Program-made: the position numbers and the translations under genes | The notes under the pieces: generated by a model | What the model was told of the DNA's origin: nothing | The model's database searches: none | What the model saw: only the letters and a program-made list of their open reading frames with translations | Shown: in pieces, positions 17,499 through 26,507 of the stretch | How positions within the stretch are numbered: the stretch's first letter is position 1 | Layout: each line of letters opens with the position of its first letter | From: Comamonadaceae bacterium OTU4NAUVB1 | GTDB taxonomy: Bacteria > Pseudomonadota > Gammaproteobacteria > Burkholderiales > Burkholderiaceae_C | NCBI GenBank assembly: GCA_024372625.1 | Contig: CP099607.1 | Span: 62,001-126,000, forward strand | Length of the DNA: 64,000 nt | Direction: 5' to 3'

Positions 17499-19556
17499 AT
17501 GAGCCGCACCCACAAGTTTCTCGAACGCGGGGGTGCGATGGGTGAGCGCATCCAGCATCACGATTGGTCGACCACCGTCCTGGGTCCGCTGGACGCCTGG
17601 TCTCGGAGTCTGCGCATGGCCGTTGCACTGACGCTGCGCACGCCGCAGCCGGCGTGTCTTTTCTGGGGACCCGAGCAAGTCTCGATCTACAACGACGGCT
17701 ACGTCCCTTTTCTCGGTGACAGGCATCCGGCATCCCTCGGGCGTCCCGCCGCCGAGGTCTGGGCCGACATCTGGGACACGCTCGGACCGATCAACGCAGC
17801 GGCGTTCGCCGGCGAAGCCCAGCGGTTCAAGGACATGCCTTTCACGTTGGCATCGAGCGTCCAGGCGTTCAGTTGGTTCACCTTCTCCTACACCCCGGTC
17901 GTCGATGACGAAGGCGAGGTCGCAGGGCTCTACAACCTCGTCACCGAGACGACGGACAAGGTGCTCGCCGAACAGCGCATGGAGGCGAGCAAGCAGGCCT
18001 TGCATGAACTCAATCAATCGCTCGAACAGCAGGTGGCGGCACGGACCCAGGAGCGGGACCGGCTCTGGCGCAACACCCAGGACGTGCAGCTGATCATCGA
18101 CGGGCGGGGTGTCCTGAAGGCCGTCAGTCCAGCCTTCACGACGATCCTCGGCTGGACGTCCGACGACGTGCGCGGCAGGAACGTGTTCGATTTCATCCTG
18201 CCCGATGAAGAAGCCAGCCAAGGCGCGCTCGACCAGGCGCGCGCAGGGAACCTGCCGACCTTCGAGAACCGCTACCGCCACAAGGACGGTGGGTTTCGCT
18301 GGTTCTCCTGGGTGGCGACACCCGAGGCCGACCTGATCTACGCGAGCGGTCGGCATATCACGTCGGAGAAAGCGCAAGCCACGGCCTTGGCGGTTGCCCA
18401 GGACGCCCTGCGGCAGTCGCAGAAGATGGAAGCGGTGGGCCAGCTCACGGGCGGCGTCGCGCACGACTTCAACAACCTGCTGACCGTCATCAAGTCCTCC
18501 ACCGAACTGCTCAAGCGGCCCGATCTTCCGGACGATCGCCGTGGTCGCTACCTTCTGGCCATTTCGAGCACCGTCGATCGAGCCGCCAAGCTCACCGGGC
18601 AACTCCTCGCGTTCGCCAGAAGACAGGCACTGCAACCCGAGGTGTTCGCCGCCTGCGACAGCGTGCGGTCGCTCTCGGCCATGATGGAAACGATCACCGG
18701 CGCCGGGATCGGGATCGTTACCGAACTGCCCGCACATCCCTGTTTCGTCAACGCCGATGCCAGCCAGTTCGATACGGCCCTGGTCAACATGGCGATCAAC
18801 GCACGCGATGCGATGGACGGGCAAGGCCGGCTCACGATCCGCGTCGAAGGCGTCGAGGCGATGCCGGCCACCCGGAGCAGCCCGGCGTATGCCGGCGCGT
18901 TCGTCGCGGTGTCGATCAGGGACACCGGCAGCGGCATCCCGGCAGAGCGGCTGGAGCAGATCTTCGAGCCGTTCTTCACCACCAAGGCCGTGGGCCAGGG
19001 CACCGGCCTGGGCCTGTCCCAGGTCTACGGCTTCACCAAGCAGTCCGGGGGTGAGATCCGGGTCGAAAGCCGAGTGGGCCAAGGCAGCGTGTTCACCCTG
19101 TACCTGCCGCGTGCCACGGCGGCCGAGCAGGCGAAAAAGACCGAGGAGCCCGAACCCCTCGTGGACGGTCACGGCACGTGCGTGCTGGTGGTCGAGGACA
19201 ACGTCGACGTGGGCAACTTCGCCGTGCAGACGCTGACGGACCTCGGCTACAGGACCGTGCTGGCCACCAACGCGCAGGAGGCGCTGATGGAACTGGCGAG
19301 GGACGCGGATCGCTTCGACGTGGTGTTCTCCGATGTGGTCATGCCCGGCATGAATGGCATCGATCTGGCTCACGAGATCCGTCGCTTGCACCACGATCTT
19401 CCGGTGTTGCTGGCCTCGGGCTACAGCCACGTGCTCGCACAGAACGGCACCTGCGGTTTCGAACTGCTGCACAAGCCGTATTCGGTCGAGCAGCTGTCTC
19501 GTCTGCTGCGCAAGGTCGCTGCCTGGCAGCGGCGCCGACGGGTGCTGGGTGGATGA
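17499..19556 (+). CDS. Hybrid histidine kinase with two PAS domains and a C-terminal receiver
   Basis: 685 residues from ATG 17499 ([18 protein letters not shown]); the 17349 start adds a basic featureless leader. Order: PAS-like sensor ~20-155 (the [20 protein letters not shown] type), coiled linker with [15 protein letters not shown], second PAS ~185-290, HisKA with H322 in [11 protein letters not shown], HATPase ([28 protein letters not shown]), and a receiver with VEDN and [10 protein letters not shown]. No transmembrane helix, so it is cytoplasmic. The HDFNNLL H-box puts it in the HWE-independent PAS-hybrid class common in proteobacteria. No cognate output gene is adjacent. Confidence 0.9.
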   Translation: MSRTHKFLERGGAMGERIQHHDWSTTVLGPLDAWSRSLRMAVALTLRTPQPACLFWGPEQVSIYNDGYVPFLGDRHPASLGRPAAEVWADIWDTLGPINAAAFAGEAQRFKDMPFTLASSVQAFSWFTFSYTPVVDDEGEVAGLYNLVTETTDKVLAEQRMEASKQALHELNQSLEQQVAARTQERDRLWRNTQDVQLIIDGRGVLKAVSPAFTTILGWTSDDVRGRNVFDFILPDEEASQGALDQARAGNLPTFENRYRHKDGGFRWFSWVATPEADLIYASGRHITSEKAQATALAVAQDALRQSQKMEAVGQLTGGVAHDFNNLLTVIKSSTELLKRPDLPDDRRGRYLLAISSTVDRAAKLTGQLLAFARRQALQPEVFAACDSVRSLSAMMETITGAGIGIVTELPAHPCFVNADASQFDTALVNMAINARDAMDGQGRLTIRVEGVEAMPATRSSPAYAGAFVAVSIRDTGSGIPAERLEQIFEPFFTTKAVGQGTGLGLSQVYGFTKQSGGEIRVESRVGQGSVFTLYLPRATAAEQAKKTEEPEPLVDGHGTCVLVVEDNVDVGNFAVQTLTDLGYRTVLATNAQEALMELARDADRFDVVFSDVVMPGMNGIDLAHEIRRLHHDLPVLLASGYSHVLAQNGTCGFELLHKPYSVEQLSRLLRKVAAWQRRRRVLGG

Positions 19557-19559
19557 CAT

Positions 19560-20238
19560 GAGTCCCCACGACCATCGGCTCGCCCCGGGTCGCGATGCTG
19601 CGCTCCGGATGCGCATGGCGCAGGGCCTCGACAACCTCGAGAACGGCGCCGGTCAGGTGCGACTGCTTTTCCAGGCTCACGCCGATGCCCGCGCCCATTC
19701 GACCCCGGGCGAAGTCCAGCACGTCGTCGATCAGCTTGGACATGCGCCGCGTCGTGGTCTTCGAACGCCCGCCCAGTCCGGCGACCTCGGCCTCGGGCCG
19801 CTGAAGCAGCAGTTCCGCGGTCATGCTCACCGACGACAACGGATCGCGCAGGTCGTGTACCAGGACGGCGATGAACTGTTCCCGCAGTTCGGAGGTGGCC
19901 TGCTCGTCCAGACGTGCCGGGTTGGACGCTCGCAACTGATCTTCGCTGTCGAGCAGCATGGCGATCAGACCCGCGAAGGCAGTGAAGGTGGCCACGGTCC
20001 GCGGATCGGACACCTTGCGTGGCGCCCGATCCACCGCGCAGAGGTCGCCGAAGTACACGCCGTCGGCGCGCACGACGGGCACGGCGATGTCGCTTCCGAT
20101 CCCGTGGGTGCGAGGGGTCTGGTGCTTGCACAAGGTCGTGTTCACATCGAGCGAACTGCCAGGCACCAGGCCGTACGCGATGTTGTCCTGGACTGCACGG
20201 GCGGTCCGAGTGTCTTTCGTGACCCCTCGGCCGAACAA
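19560..20238 (-). pseudogene. Truncated GAF-HisKA sensor kinase remnant
   Basis: The readable part starts inside a GAF domain (NTTLCKHQTPRTHGIGSDIA, RADGVYFGDLCAVDRAPR) and continues into a HisKA helix with H129 in VHDLRDPLSS and a DVLDFARGR heptad. Homology ends near 19584, just before the 3' end of the convergent hybrid kinase; the HATPase domain is missing. The N-terminal half of the GAF is missing too. The open frame runs on to 19339 only as a shadow of the other gene. Both losses make an active kinase unlikely, though a short GAF-HisKA protein could still be made. Confidence 0.6.
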
Positions 20239-20728
20239 TTATTTCCTGCTCGTTATCAAGAATGGTTGATTTCTCGACGTCTGCGCACGCCGGCGGAATC
20301 GGCGATCAATTCACTGGCGTTGTATTTGAATGAGCTTGAACCAACAAGACGGGATCGGGGAAAATACCAGGCTCGCTGATCGGCCATCAAAACAGAATAT
20401 GAGGATTTGCGTCAAATCCGTGAGATTCATGATCGGCTCTCCGGTACCGGCCTCGTGTCGCCGAATTCCGTTGAACCGGAAATCACCCAGTTGCCGGCAT
20501 GTCGTTGCGACAGCGGACGCCTTCGATAGGAGAATCGACTTCTTTGAATTGGAGGAAAGGTTCGAGGAAGGCCGGATTTTCCATGCCGGCCTTATCTTTC
20601 TTGGATTGAAAGCAGATCAATGAATTCCGATTCATCGATAGAAGCAGTGGCAAGAGGAATGTAAAAGGGAAAAGGGAAAAGAAAAAAGGAGATACGGTCT
20701 AGCCGGTCCGTCTGGCCGATCGTCGGCC
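20239..20728. other. 490-bp gap with a hairpin
   Basis: AAGGCCGG (20568-20575) pairs with CCGGCCTT (20586-20593), followed by ATCTTTCTT; a plausible plus-strand terminator, although no plus-strand gene precedes it. AT-rich purine tracts at ~20660-20695 precede the end of the minus-strand diguanylate gene. A 97-codon plus-strand ORF at 20330 has no supporting feature. Confidence 0.4.
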
Positions 20729-22921
20729 TCAGACCGTGAGCAGCTTTTGCTGGATGAAGTTTTCCAGATCCCTGACCGCCATGGGCTTGCCGTACAGGTA
20801 GCCCTGCACCTGCCCGCAACCGCACCGCTGCAGGAAATCGCACTGCGCGACGGTTTCGACGCCTTCGGCGATCACCTGCAGTCCGAGCTTGTCGGCCAGG
20901 AAGATGACCGCCTTGACGATCGCGGCATCGGCCTCGTCGTTGCAGATCTCGGTGATGAAACTCCGGTCGATCTTCAGCCGCGTCAGCGGGTAGCGCTTGA
21001 GCAGGCTCAACGACGCGTAGCCGGTGCCGAAGTCGTCGAAGGCGATGCCCACGCCCAACCGATGCAGCACGCGCAGCGGCTGCAGCAGCCGCTCGTCATG
21101 CGCGAGGATGATGTTCTCGGTGATCTCGAGCTCCAGCGCTTCAGGAGGAAGTCCGGTCGACTCGAGCACGTCCATGACGTTCGTTGCCAGGTGCCCGTTC
21201 TGGAACTGGGCCCCGAAGAGGTTCACGCCCATGGTCAAGCCGGGCAGCACCTTGCGCAGTTCGACCGCGTAGGCACACGCCGTCGCCAGCACCCATTGCC
21301 CGACCTCGGCGGCAAACGCGCCCGACTCGATGGCGGCGATGAACCGGACCGGTGGCAGCAGGCCTTCGGTGGGATGGCGCCAGCGCAGCAGGGCTTCCAG
21401 ACCCACGAGCGCCTGATCGGCCACGCGAATCTGGGGCTGGTAGAACAATTCGAATTCACGGTGCTCGATGGCGCGGCGGACCTCGTCTTCCAGGGCGCGT
21501 CGGGTCAGGACCTTGTCCTTCAGGCGTGCGTTGAAGAACCGCACGCAATTGCGGCCTTTGGCCTTGGCCTCGTACATGGCCAGATCCGCCGCCGCGAGCA
21601 GATCGTTGACATCGAGACCGTCGCCAGGAAACACGGCGATCCCGATGCTGGCGGTCACGTGGGTCAGGTGAGCGTCGACCGTCACGGGTGCAGCGACGGC
21701 GCCGAGCATGCATTGGGCGCCGTGCTCGATCTGGCTCAGCACCGATTCGGCCGGAATCAGCACCGCGAATTCATCCCCTCCCAATCGGGCGACGGTGTCG
21801 ATCGATCGGGCACAGGACAGCAACCGCCGAGCCACTTCCTTGACGACCTGATCACCGGCGCGATGGCCCAGGGTGTCATTGACGTCCTTGAAGCCATCGA
21901 GGTCGAGCATCAGGAGCGCGAACGGTTCCTTGCGATCCAGGGATTCCGCCACCCGGCTCAACAGCACGCCACGGTTGGGCAGCCCGGAGAGGCTGTCGAT
22001 GTGGGCGAGCTGGAACAACCGGTCCGCATCGGCCCGGCGGGTGGTCATGTCGCGGATGATGGCGCCAAAGCTGGCTTGCCCGTCCTCCTGCCACATCGAC
22101 AGCGACAGCTCGATGGGAAACTCCCGACCGTCCTGGTGGCACGCTTCGAGTTCGACCGTGGTTCCCAGCAAGCGCGGCGCACCGCCTGCGGCCACCCGCT
22201 GCAGCCCACTGCCATGTCCACCCCGCATGCGTGGCGGCACGATCAGGTCGAGGCTGGCGCCGATGGCCTGACTGGCGTCGAAACCGAACAGCCGCTCGCA
22301 CGCCGGGTTCCAGAACGTGATCCGGCCGAGATGGTTGGCGCAGATGATGCCGTCGGGCGACGTGGCGGCGATCTGTTCGAAACGCGTCTGTCCCGCGCGA
22401 TGCGCGACGGCCAGCCGCCGGACCTCCAGCTTGTCGAGCACCAGCGTCGCCAACGCCTTCAGATGTGCTCGCTCCTGGGGCGAGAGGCCGTTGCGGGGTC
22501 GACGATCGATGATGCACAGCGTGCCCAGTGCATGACCACCGGGCGTGAGCAGTGGCATGCCGGCATAGAACCGGACGAAGGGTTCGCCCACGACCGACGG
22601 ATTCTGCACAAAACGCACATCCAGCTTGGCATCAGGAATCACGAGGATGTCATCGAGCGCCAGCGCATGCGCGCAGAACGACTCGTCGCGCCCGCTCTCG
22701 CAGACGTCCAGGCCCATCCTGGCGGAAAAGATCTGCCGCGTCTGTTCGACGATCGAAACCAGGACGATGGGCACGTCGAACAGCTTGGATGCCAGTTCGA
22801 TGATGGCATCCAAGTGCAGTTCGGTGTCGTCCGACTTGAGTTGATAGTCGGCCAGGGTGGCCAGACGGTCCGGTTCATTCAACAGCATCGGCGCAAATCG
22901 CATAAAAAACCTGAAAACCAA
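20729..22921 (-). CDS. GAF-PAS-GGDEF-EAL cyclic-di-GMP enzyme
   Basis: 730 residues; M7 (22903) is an alternative start. Order: GAF ~35-165, PAS ~178-300 (TSPDGIICANHLGRI), GGDEF ~305-460 with an intact LGGDEFAVL, and EAL ~475-725 with the signature as EALLRW, plus ENI, DDFGTGYASL and AEGVET. Both the cyclase and phosphodiesterase motifs look complete, so it may both make and degrade c-di-GMP, or one domain may regulate the other. No membrane helix; the GAF and PAS probably sense a soluble signal. It is monocistronic. Confidence 0.93.
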   Translation of the reverse strand: MVFRFFMRFAPMLLNEPDRLATLADYQLKSDDTELHLDAIIELASKLFDVPIVLVSIVEQTRQIFSARMGLDVCESGRDESFCAHALALDDILVIPDAKLDVRFVQNPSVVGEPFVRFYAGMPLLTPGGHALGTLCIIDRRPRNGLSPQERAHLKALATLVLDKLEVRRLAVAHRAGQTRFEQIAATSPDGIICANHLGRITFWNPACERLFGFDASQAIGASLDLIVPPRMRGGHGSGLQRVAAGGAPRLLGTTVELEACHQDGREFPIELSLSMWQEDGQASFGAIIRDMTTRRADADRLFQLAHIDSLSGLPNRGVLLSRVAESLDRKEPFALLMLDLDGFKDVNDTLGHRAGDQVVKEVARRLLSCARSIDTVARLGGDEFAVLIPAESVLSQIEHGAQCMLGAVAAPVTVDAHLTHVTASIGIAVFPGDGLDVNDLLAAADLAMYEAKAKGRNCVRFFNARLKDKVLTRRALEDEVRRAIEHREFELFYQPQIRVADQALVGLEALLRWRHPTEGLLPPVRFIAAIESGAFAAEVGQWVLATACAYAVELRKVLPGLTMGVNLFGAQFQNGHLATNVMDVLESTGLPPEALELEITENIILAHDERLLQPLRVLHRLGVGIAFDDFGTGYASLSLLKRYPLTRLKIDRSFITEICNDEADAAIVKAVIFLADKLGLQVIAEGVETVAQCDFLQRCGCGQVQGYLYGKPMAVRDLENFIQQKLLTV

Positions 22922-23203
22922 AGTTCGTCGAAAAAAGAAGGTGCTGACTGCTTATCGGCAACCTGCCGTGAAAACTTAGCATTCAATGGGAAATCCGAGA
23001 TTGCCACACGTCGTTTCAGGAATTGATGGTCCCACCGGCACGGGAATTCTCGATGCATGAATTTCGGTTTTCGAGCAAGAAATCACTTCGACATGAAGAC
23101 GCTTAAAAGAAAGGTTTTGCTTTCAGATGGCGCCAAGCATTTTCCTGCTCGACCTCGTTTGTCAGCCAACAGGCCGAATCGTCATCGGACGACTCGATGG
23201 CCA
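22922..23203. other. Gap between divergent c-di-GMP gene and esterase
   Basis: With 23204-23270 this makes a 349-bp intergenic region. A-rich and mixed sequence with no ORF of note; it must hold the minus-strand promoter of the GGDEF-EAL gene, which I could not place with confidence. Confidence 0.35.
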
Positions 23204-23249
23204 TTGCCATCCACCGGGACACTAGGTATTCTGAACCATCCAGTTCAGA
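23204..23249 (+). promoter_or_regulatory. Esterase promoter with overlapping inverted repeat
   Basis: TTGCCA (23204-23209), 17-bp spacer, TATTCT (23227-23232) form a sigma-70-like promoter. TCTGAAC-CATCCA-GTTCAGA (23230-23249) overlaps the -10 end and probable start point, an ideal repressor position. The TetR gene two genes on is a candidate, but the same site was not found near the tetR start. Confidence 0.5.
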
Positions 23250-23270
23250 TCATTCATTCCAAGGAACTCC

Positions 23271-24380
23271 ATGAATCAGATGCCAGTTGCCGTGTCTTCC
23301 CCCCGACGACTTCTTCGGGCCCGTTGCGTCGCGCTGGCCGCGGCTGCCGCCCTCGTCGGCCTGACCGCCCAGGCGGCACCCGACGATGCCATGGCCAAGA
23401 CCGGCACCCGGTACAAGGCCGATGCGGACATGCAGGTCGTCCTGGACGAACTGGCGACGCTCGGCGGCAAGCCCATCGAGACCCTGACGCCCGACGAGGC
23501 TCGCCAGCAGCCCACGCCGACCGATGCGGTGATGTCGGTCCTCAAGAAGAAGGGCAAGGACACGTCGCCGACGGCCTTGGTCCCGGGCGTCACCAGCGTC
23601 GACCGCGAGATCACCGGTGCCGCAGGCAACATTCCCGCGCGCATCTACACCCCGGACGGCCCGGGCCCGTTCCCGGTCATCGTCTACTACCACGGCGGTG
23701 GCTGGGTGATCGCCGACAAGCAGGTGTACGACGGTGGCGCGCGCGGCCTCGCCAAGCAGGCCAATGCGATCGTCGTGTCGTCGGACTACCGCCGGGCGCC
23801 GGAAGCCAAGTTCCCGGCGTCCCACGACGACGCGTTCGCGGCGTACAAGTGGGCAGCGGACAACGCGGCCAGCATCAACGGCGACCCCAAGCGCATGGCC
23901 CTCGCGGGCGAGAGCGCAGGCGGCAACATGGCCATCTCGACGGCCGTGGCCGTGCGCGACGCGGGCCTGACGAAACCGACGCACATCCTGGCCGTCTATC
24001 CCGTGGGCCAGACCGGCAACCTCAACACCAGGTCGTATGTCGACAGCGCCACCGCCAAGCCCCTGAACAAGCCGATGATCGAGTGGTTCGTGGACAAGCT
24101 GCTGGCCAAGCCGGAAGACAAGGCGAATCCCCGTCTCGACGTCCTCAATGCCAAGCTCGCCGGCCTGCCGCCGGTGACGATCATCAATGCCCAGATCGAT
24201 CCGTTGCGCGAAGACGGTGCCCTGCTGCAGGCCGCGTTGAAGAAGGCGGGCGTCAAGGTCGATCGCAAGGTCTACGACGGCGTGACGCACGAGTTCTTCG
24301 GCATGGCTGCCGTGGTGAAGGACGCGGCGGACGCCCAGAAGTACGGTGGCAAGGCGCTGAAATCGTCCTTTGGCAAATAA
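23271..24380 (+). CDS. Secreted alpha/beta-hydrolase, HSL/esterase family
   Basis: 369 residues with a signal peptide (hydrophobic ~18-36, cut after AQA). The hormone-sensitive-lipase signature is complete: oxyanion HGGGW at 141-145, nucleophile elbow GESAGG with S215, acid D in QIDPLRED near 305, and His in THEFFG near 336. It likely hydrolyses short-chain esters in the periplasm. A clear bidirectional terminator follows, and a TetR regulator lies convergently beyond it. Confidence 0.9.
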   Translation: MNQMPVAVSSPRRLLRARCVALAAAAALVGLTAQAAPDDAMAKTGTRYKADADMQVVLDELATLGGKPIETLTPDEARQQPTPTDAVMSVLKKKGKDTSPTALVPGVTSVDREITGAAGNIPARIYTPDGPGPFPVIVYYHGGGWVIADKQVYDGGARGLAKQANAIVVSSDYRRAPEAKFPASHDDAFAAYKWAADNAASINGDPKRMALAGESAGGNMAISTAVAVRDAGLTKPTHILAVYPVGQTGNLNTRSYVDSATAKPLNKPMIEWFVDKLLAKPEDKANPRLDVLNAKLAGLPPVTIINAQIDPLREDGALLQAALKKAGVKVDRKVYDGVTHEFFGMAAVVKDAADAQKYGGKALKSSFGK

Positions 24381-24393
24381 AGCCAGCCAGCGA

Positions 24394-24426
24394 TGAAAAA
24401 AGCCGACGCCACGTCGGCTTTTTTCA
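24394..24426. terminator. Bidirectional terminator between esterase and tetR
   Basis: TGAAAAAAGCCGAC (24394-24407), loop GCCAC, GTCGGCTTTTTTCA (24413-24426): 14-bp arms with A-run and T-run, serving both convergent genes. Confidence 0.92.
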
Positions 24427-24469
24427 TGGGGCATGCGCGTCGGCCGTGCCTCGACCGCGTGCCCGAGGC

Positions 24470-25042
24470 CTAGTCCATCAGTTCGATGGCCACCTTCAGC
24501 ATGGCACGTGCGCGTGCTTCCGACGCGCCCGCCTTGCGCAGGGTGATGGCACCGGTGGTCAACGCCATCATGGCACCGCCGATGTCGGACGCTCGCTCGG
24601 CGGTGAAGCCATGCTGGGTCAGCAAGGAGGTCAGCAGGTCGTCCACCTTGCCCAGATAGGCTTGACCGATCCGGCGGACTTCCGCGTCGGAGGGTGCCAG
24701 TTCCATCGCCACGTTGACGAAGAGACAGCCTTCGGATGGCCGCAGGCTGCATCCCGCGACTTCCAGCACCGCCACCAGTGCGTCCCGGGGCGTCGGTCCC
24801 GTCGCCGCCGCCGCTCGCATGCGCTCGACGAGTTCGTCGGTGTAGAGGAGCAGAACGGCCCGCAGGATCTTCTGCTTGGAGCCGAAGATCGCATAGAAAC
24901 TCGAGCGCGCGATGCCCATCGTCGTCAAAAGCTCGTCGAGCGAGGTGGCCGCGTAGCCTTTTTCCCAGAACAGGCCGGTCGCACGCCGAAGGACCGCATC
25001 CTCCTCGAAGCTTCGGGGGCGACCTGCACTTTTGTTCGTCAT
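24470..25042 (-). CDS. TetR-family transcriptional regulator
   Basis: 190 residues. N-terminal helix-turn-helix (TTMGIARSSFYAIFGSKQKIL) and an all-helical ligand domain of the TetR_C class with a Cys in the AGCSLRP segment. Full length for the family. It converges on the esterase gene; control of the esterase or of itself is possible. The ligand is unknown. Confidence 0.9.
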   Translation of the reverse strand: MTNKSAGRPRSFEEDAVLRRATGLFWEKGYAATSLDELLTTMGIARSSFYAIFGSKQKILRAVLLLYTDELVERMRAAAATGPTPRDALVAVLEVAGCSLRPSEGCLFVNVAMELAPSDAEVRRIGQAYLGKVDDLLTSLLTQHGFTAERASDIGGAMMALTTGAITLRKAGASEARARAMLKVAIELMD

Positions 25043-25456
25043 GGGTCACTCTAGCAGCCGCCGTTTCAACCTTCAGTCGATTCCGGCAGCAGCGCCACGA
25101 TGGGCACCTTCCTGTCAATTGGAATCGAGGTAACTCGACAAGTCTCCGGTTCCTGCTGCACCTGGAAAAAACAGTCTCATCCTTTTTCCATGCTGTCATG
25201 CAATGCGCATTGCGAAAGGCCGAGACCCATATGCCGGCCTTTGTCATCGGGTTCAATGGCGGATCGACGACACGCGCCGGGCCGGTATCGCACCGCGTGA
25301 CGTGCATCGGCCAGGCCGTGGCCGGTCTGCGGCACAACGAAATTCCACGGATCATCCAGGGCACGAAAACTGCATGGACATTCCGTTGTCACCGGCGAGC
25401 GATGCGTCACGCCACCGTTCGAGCCGACATCCCTGGACAGCGGTGTGCCGATCATC
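25043..25456. other. 414-bp gap with a palindrome and hairpin
   Basis: GCAATGCGCATTGC (25200-25213) is a perfect 14-bp palindrome. Directly after it, AAAGGCCG (25215-25222) pairs with CGGCCTTT (25235-25242). No ORF is convincing. This could be a terminator of an unrecognised transcript, a small RNA end, or a regulator site for the adjacent tetR or iclR gene. Confidence 0.4.
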
Positions 25457-26206
25457 ATGGACCTTCCCGTCAAGAGCGCACTCCGGGTGCTCGAACTCTT
25501 CGAACTCTTCGACCATCTGCAACGCCCGCTCGTGTTCGGCGAGATCGTGGCGCTGACCGGCTATCCGTCGTCGAGTTGCGCCGCGCTGCTGGGCACCCTG
25601 ACCGACCGTGGCTACTTCCTGCACGATCGCCGGCACCGCAGCTACATGCCCACGCCCAAGTTGTCGCAGCTCGGTGCCTGGGTCAGCCCGCAGGCGCTTT
25701 CCAGCGAAGCCGAACTGATCCGACTGCTCGAGCAGGCGCATGCGCGCACCGGGGAGACGGTGGTGGTCGCCGAACGCACCGGCAACTTCGCCCGCTATGT
25801 GCACGTGATCCGTGTGGCGCATCCGGTGCTCACCCATGTGCAGACCGGCATGCTGCGGCCGCTGTGCACGTCGGCGGTCGGCCTGGCACTGCTGAGCGAG
25901 CTGGCTCCGCACGAACTCAGCGAGGCCCTCGCGCAGGTGCGACTCGACAAGGTCGCCAGTTCGCCGGAACTCCGGGTCGCGGCGGTCAGGCGGGAGGTGG
26001 CGGAGGTGCGCCAGCGCGGCTTCGCCATGTCGCGTGGTCGTGTCACGTGGGGCGCGGGCATGATCGCGATGCCGCTGTCACGGCCTGTCGATGGCCGGCG
26101 CCTGACCGTCGGCATCGGCGGCCCGCTGGAGCGGCTGGACACCAAGCTCACGCTCCTGCATCGAACGCTCAAGGAAGTGCTCGATGAATGGCTGATCCGG
26201 GCCTAG
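25457..26206 (+). CDS. IclR-family transcriptional regulator
   Basis: 249 residues from ATG 25457; an in-frame GTG at 25445 is possible. N-terminal winged helix (KSALRVLELFELFDHL, FGEIVALTGYPSSSCAALLGTL) and a C-terminal IclR effector domain (ARTGETVVVAERTGNFARYV, LRPLCTSAVGLALL). The regulon is unknown; the next gene is convergent, so targets may be elsewhere or the gene may control catabolic operons of the island. Confidence 0.9.
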   Translation: MDLPVKSALRVLELFELFDHLQRPLVFGEIVALTGYPSSSCAALLGTLTDRGYFLHDRRHRSYMPTPKLSQLGAWVSPQALSSEAELIRLLEQAHARTGETVVVAERTGNFARYVHVIRVAHPVLTHVQTGMLRPLCTSAVGLALLSELAPHELSEALAQVRLDKVASSPELRVAAVRREVAEVRQRGFAMSRGRVTWGAGMIAMPLSRPVDGRRLTVGIGGPLERLDTKLTLLHRTLKEVLDEWLIRA

Positions 26207-26291
26207 GACAGGCCGGGCCGGCGGCCGGTCGATCCCTGGCCGACGCCGGCGCACCCGGACGGCCCGTGCCGCCCAGGCGCCAGGCGCCGCG

Positions 26292-26489
26292 TCAGGTCGG
26301 CTTCTTGAACTTGCAGTTCGAATCCTCGTAGGGACCGGACTCCCGGGTCCATTTGTCGGCCGGCATGTCGGGTTCGCACAGCGTGGCGCCGGTGGCCTTG
26401 TTCTTCCACACGTAGTACTCGCTGGGCTGCGCCGCGACCAGTGAGGATGCGGCGAGCGCCAGGGTGGCGAGGATGAGTTGGAGTTTCAT
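26292..26489 (-). CDS. Small secreted protein with two cysteines
   Basis: 65 residues: signal peptide MKLQLILATLALAASSLVAA, then a short mature domain (QPSEYYVWKNKATG) with C38 and C59 that could form one disulfide. No family recognised. It starts 18 bp after the stop of the large lipoprotein and is probably co-transcribed with it, which supports it as real. Confidence 0.72.
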   Translation of the reverse strand: MKLQLILATLALAASSLVAAQPSEYYVWKNKATGATLCEPDMPADKWTRESGPYEDSNCKFKKPT

Positions 26490-26507
26490 GGATCGGTTCC
26501 AGGTTGA

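Noticed and set aside
20330..20623. 97-codon plus-strand ORF
   Set aside because: No domain, no signal peptide, and it runs into the hairpin at 20568-20593.
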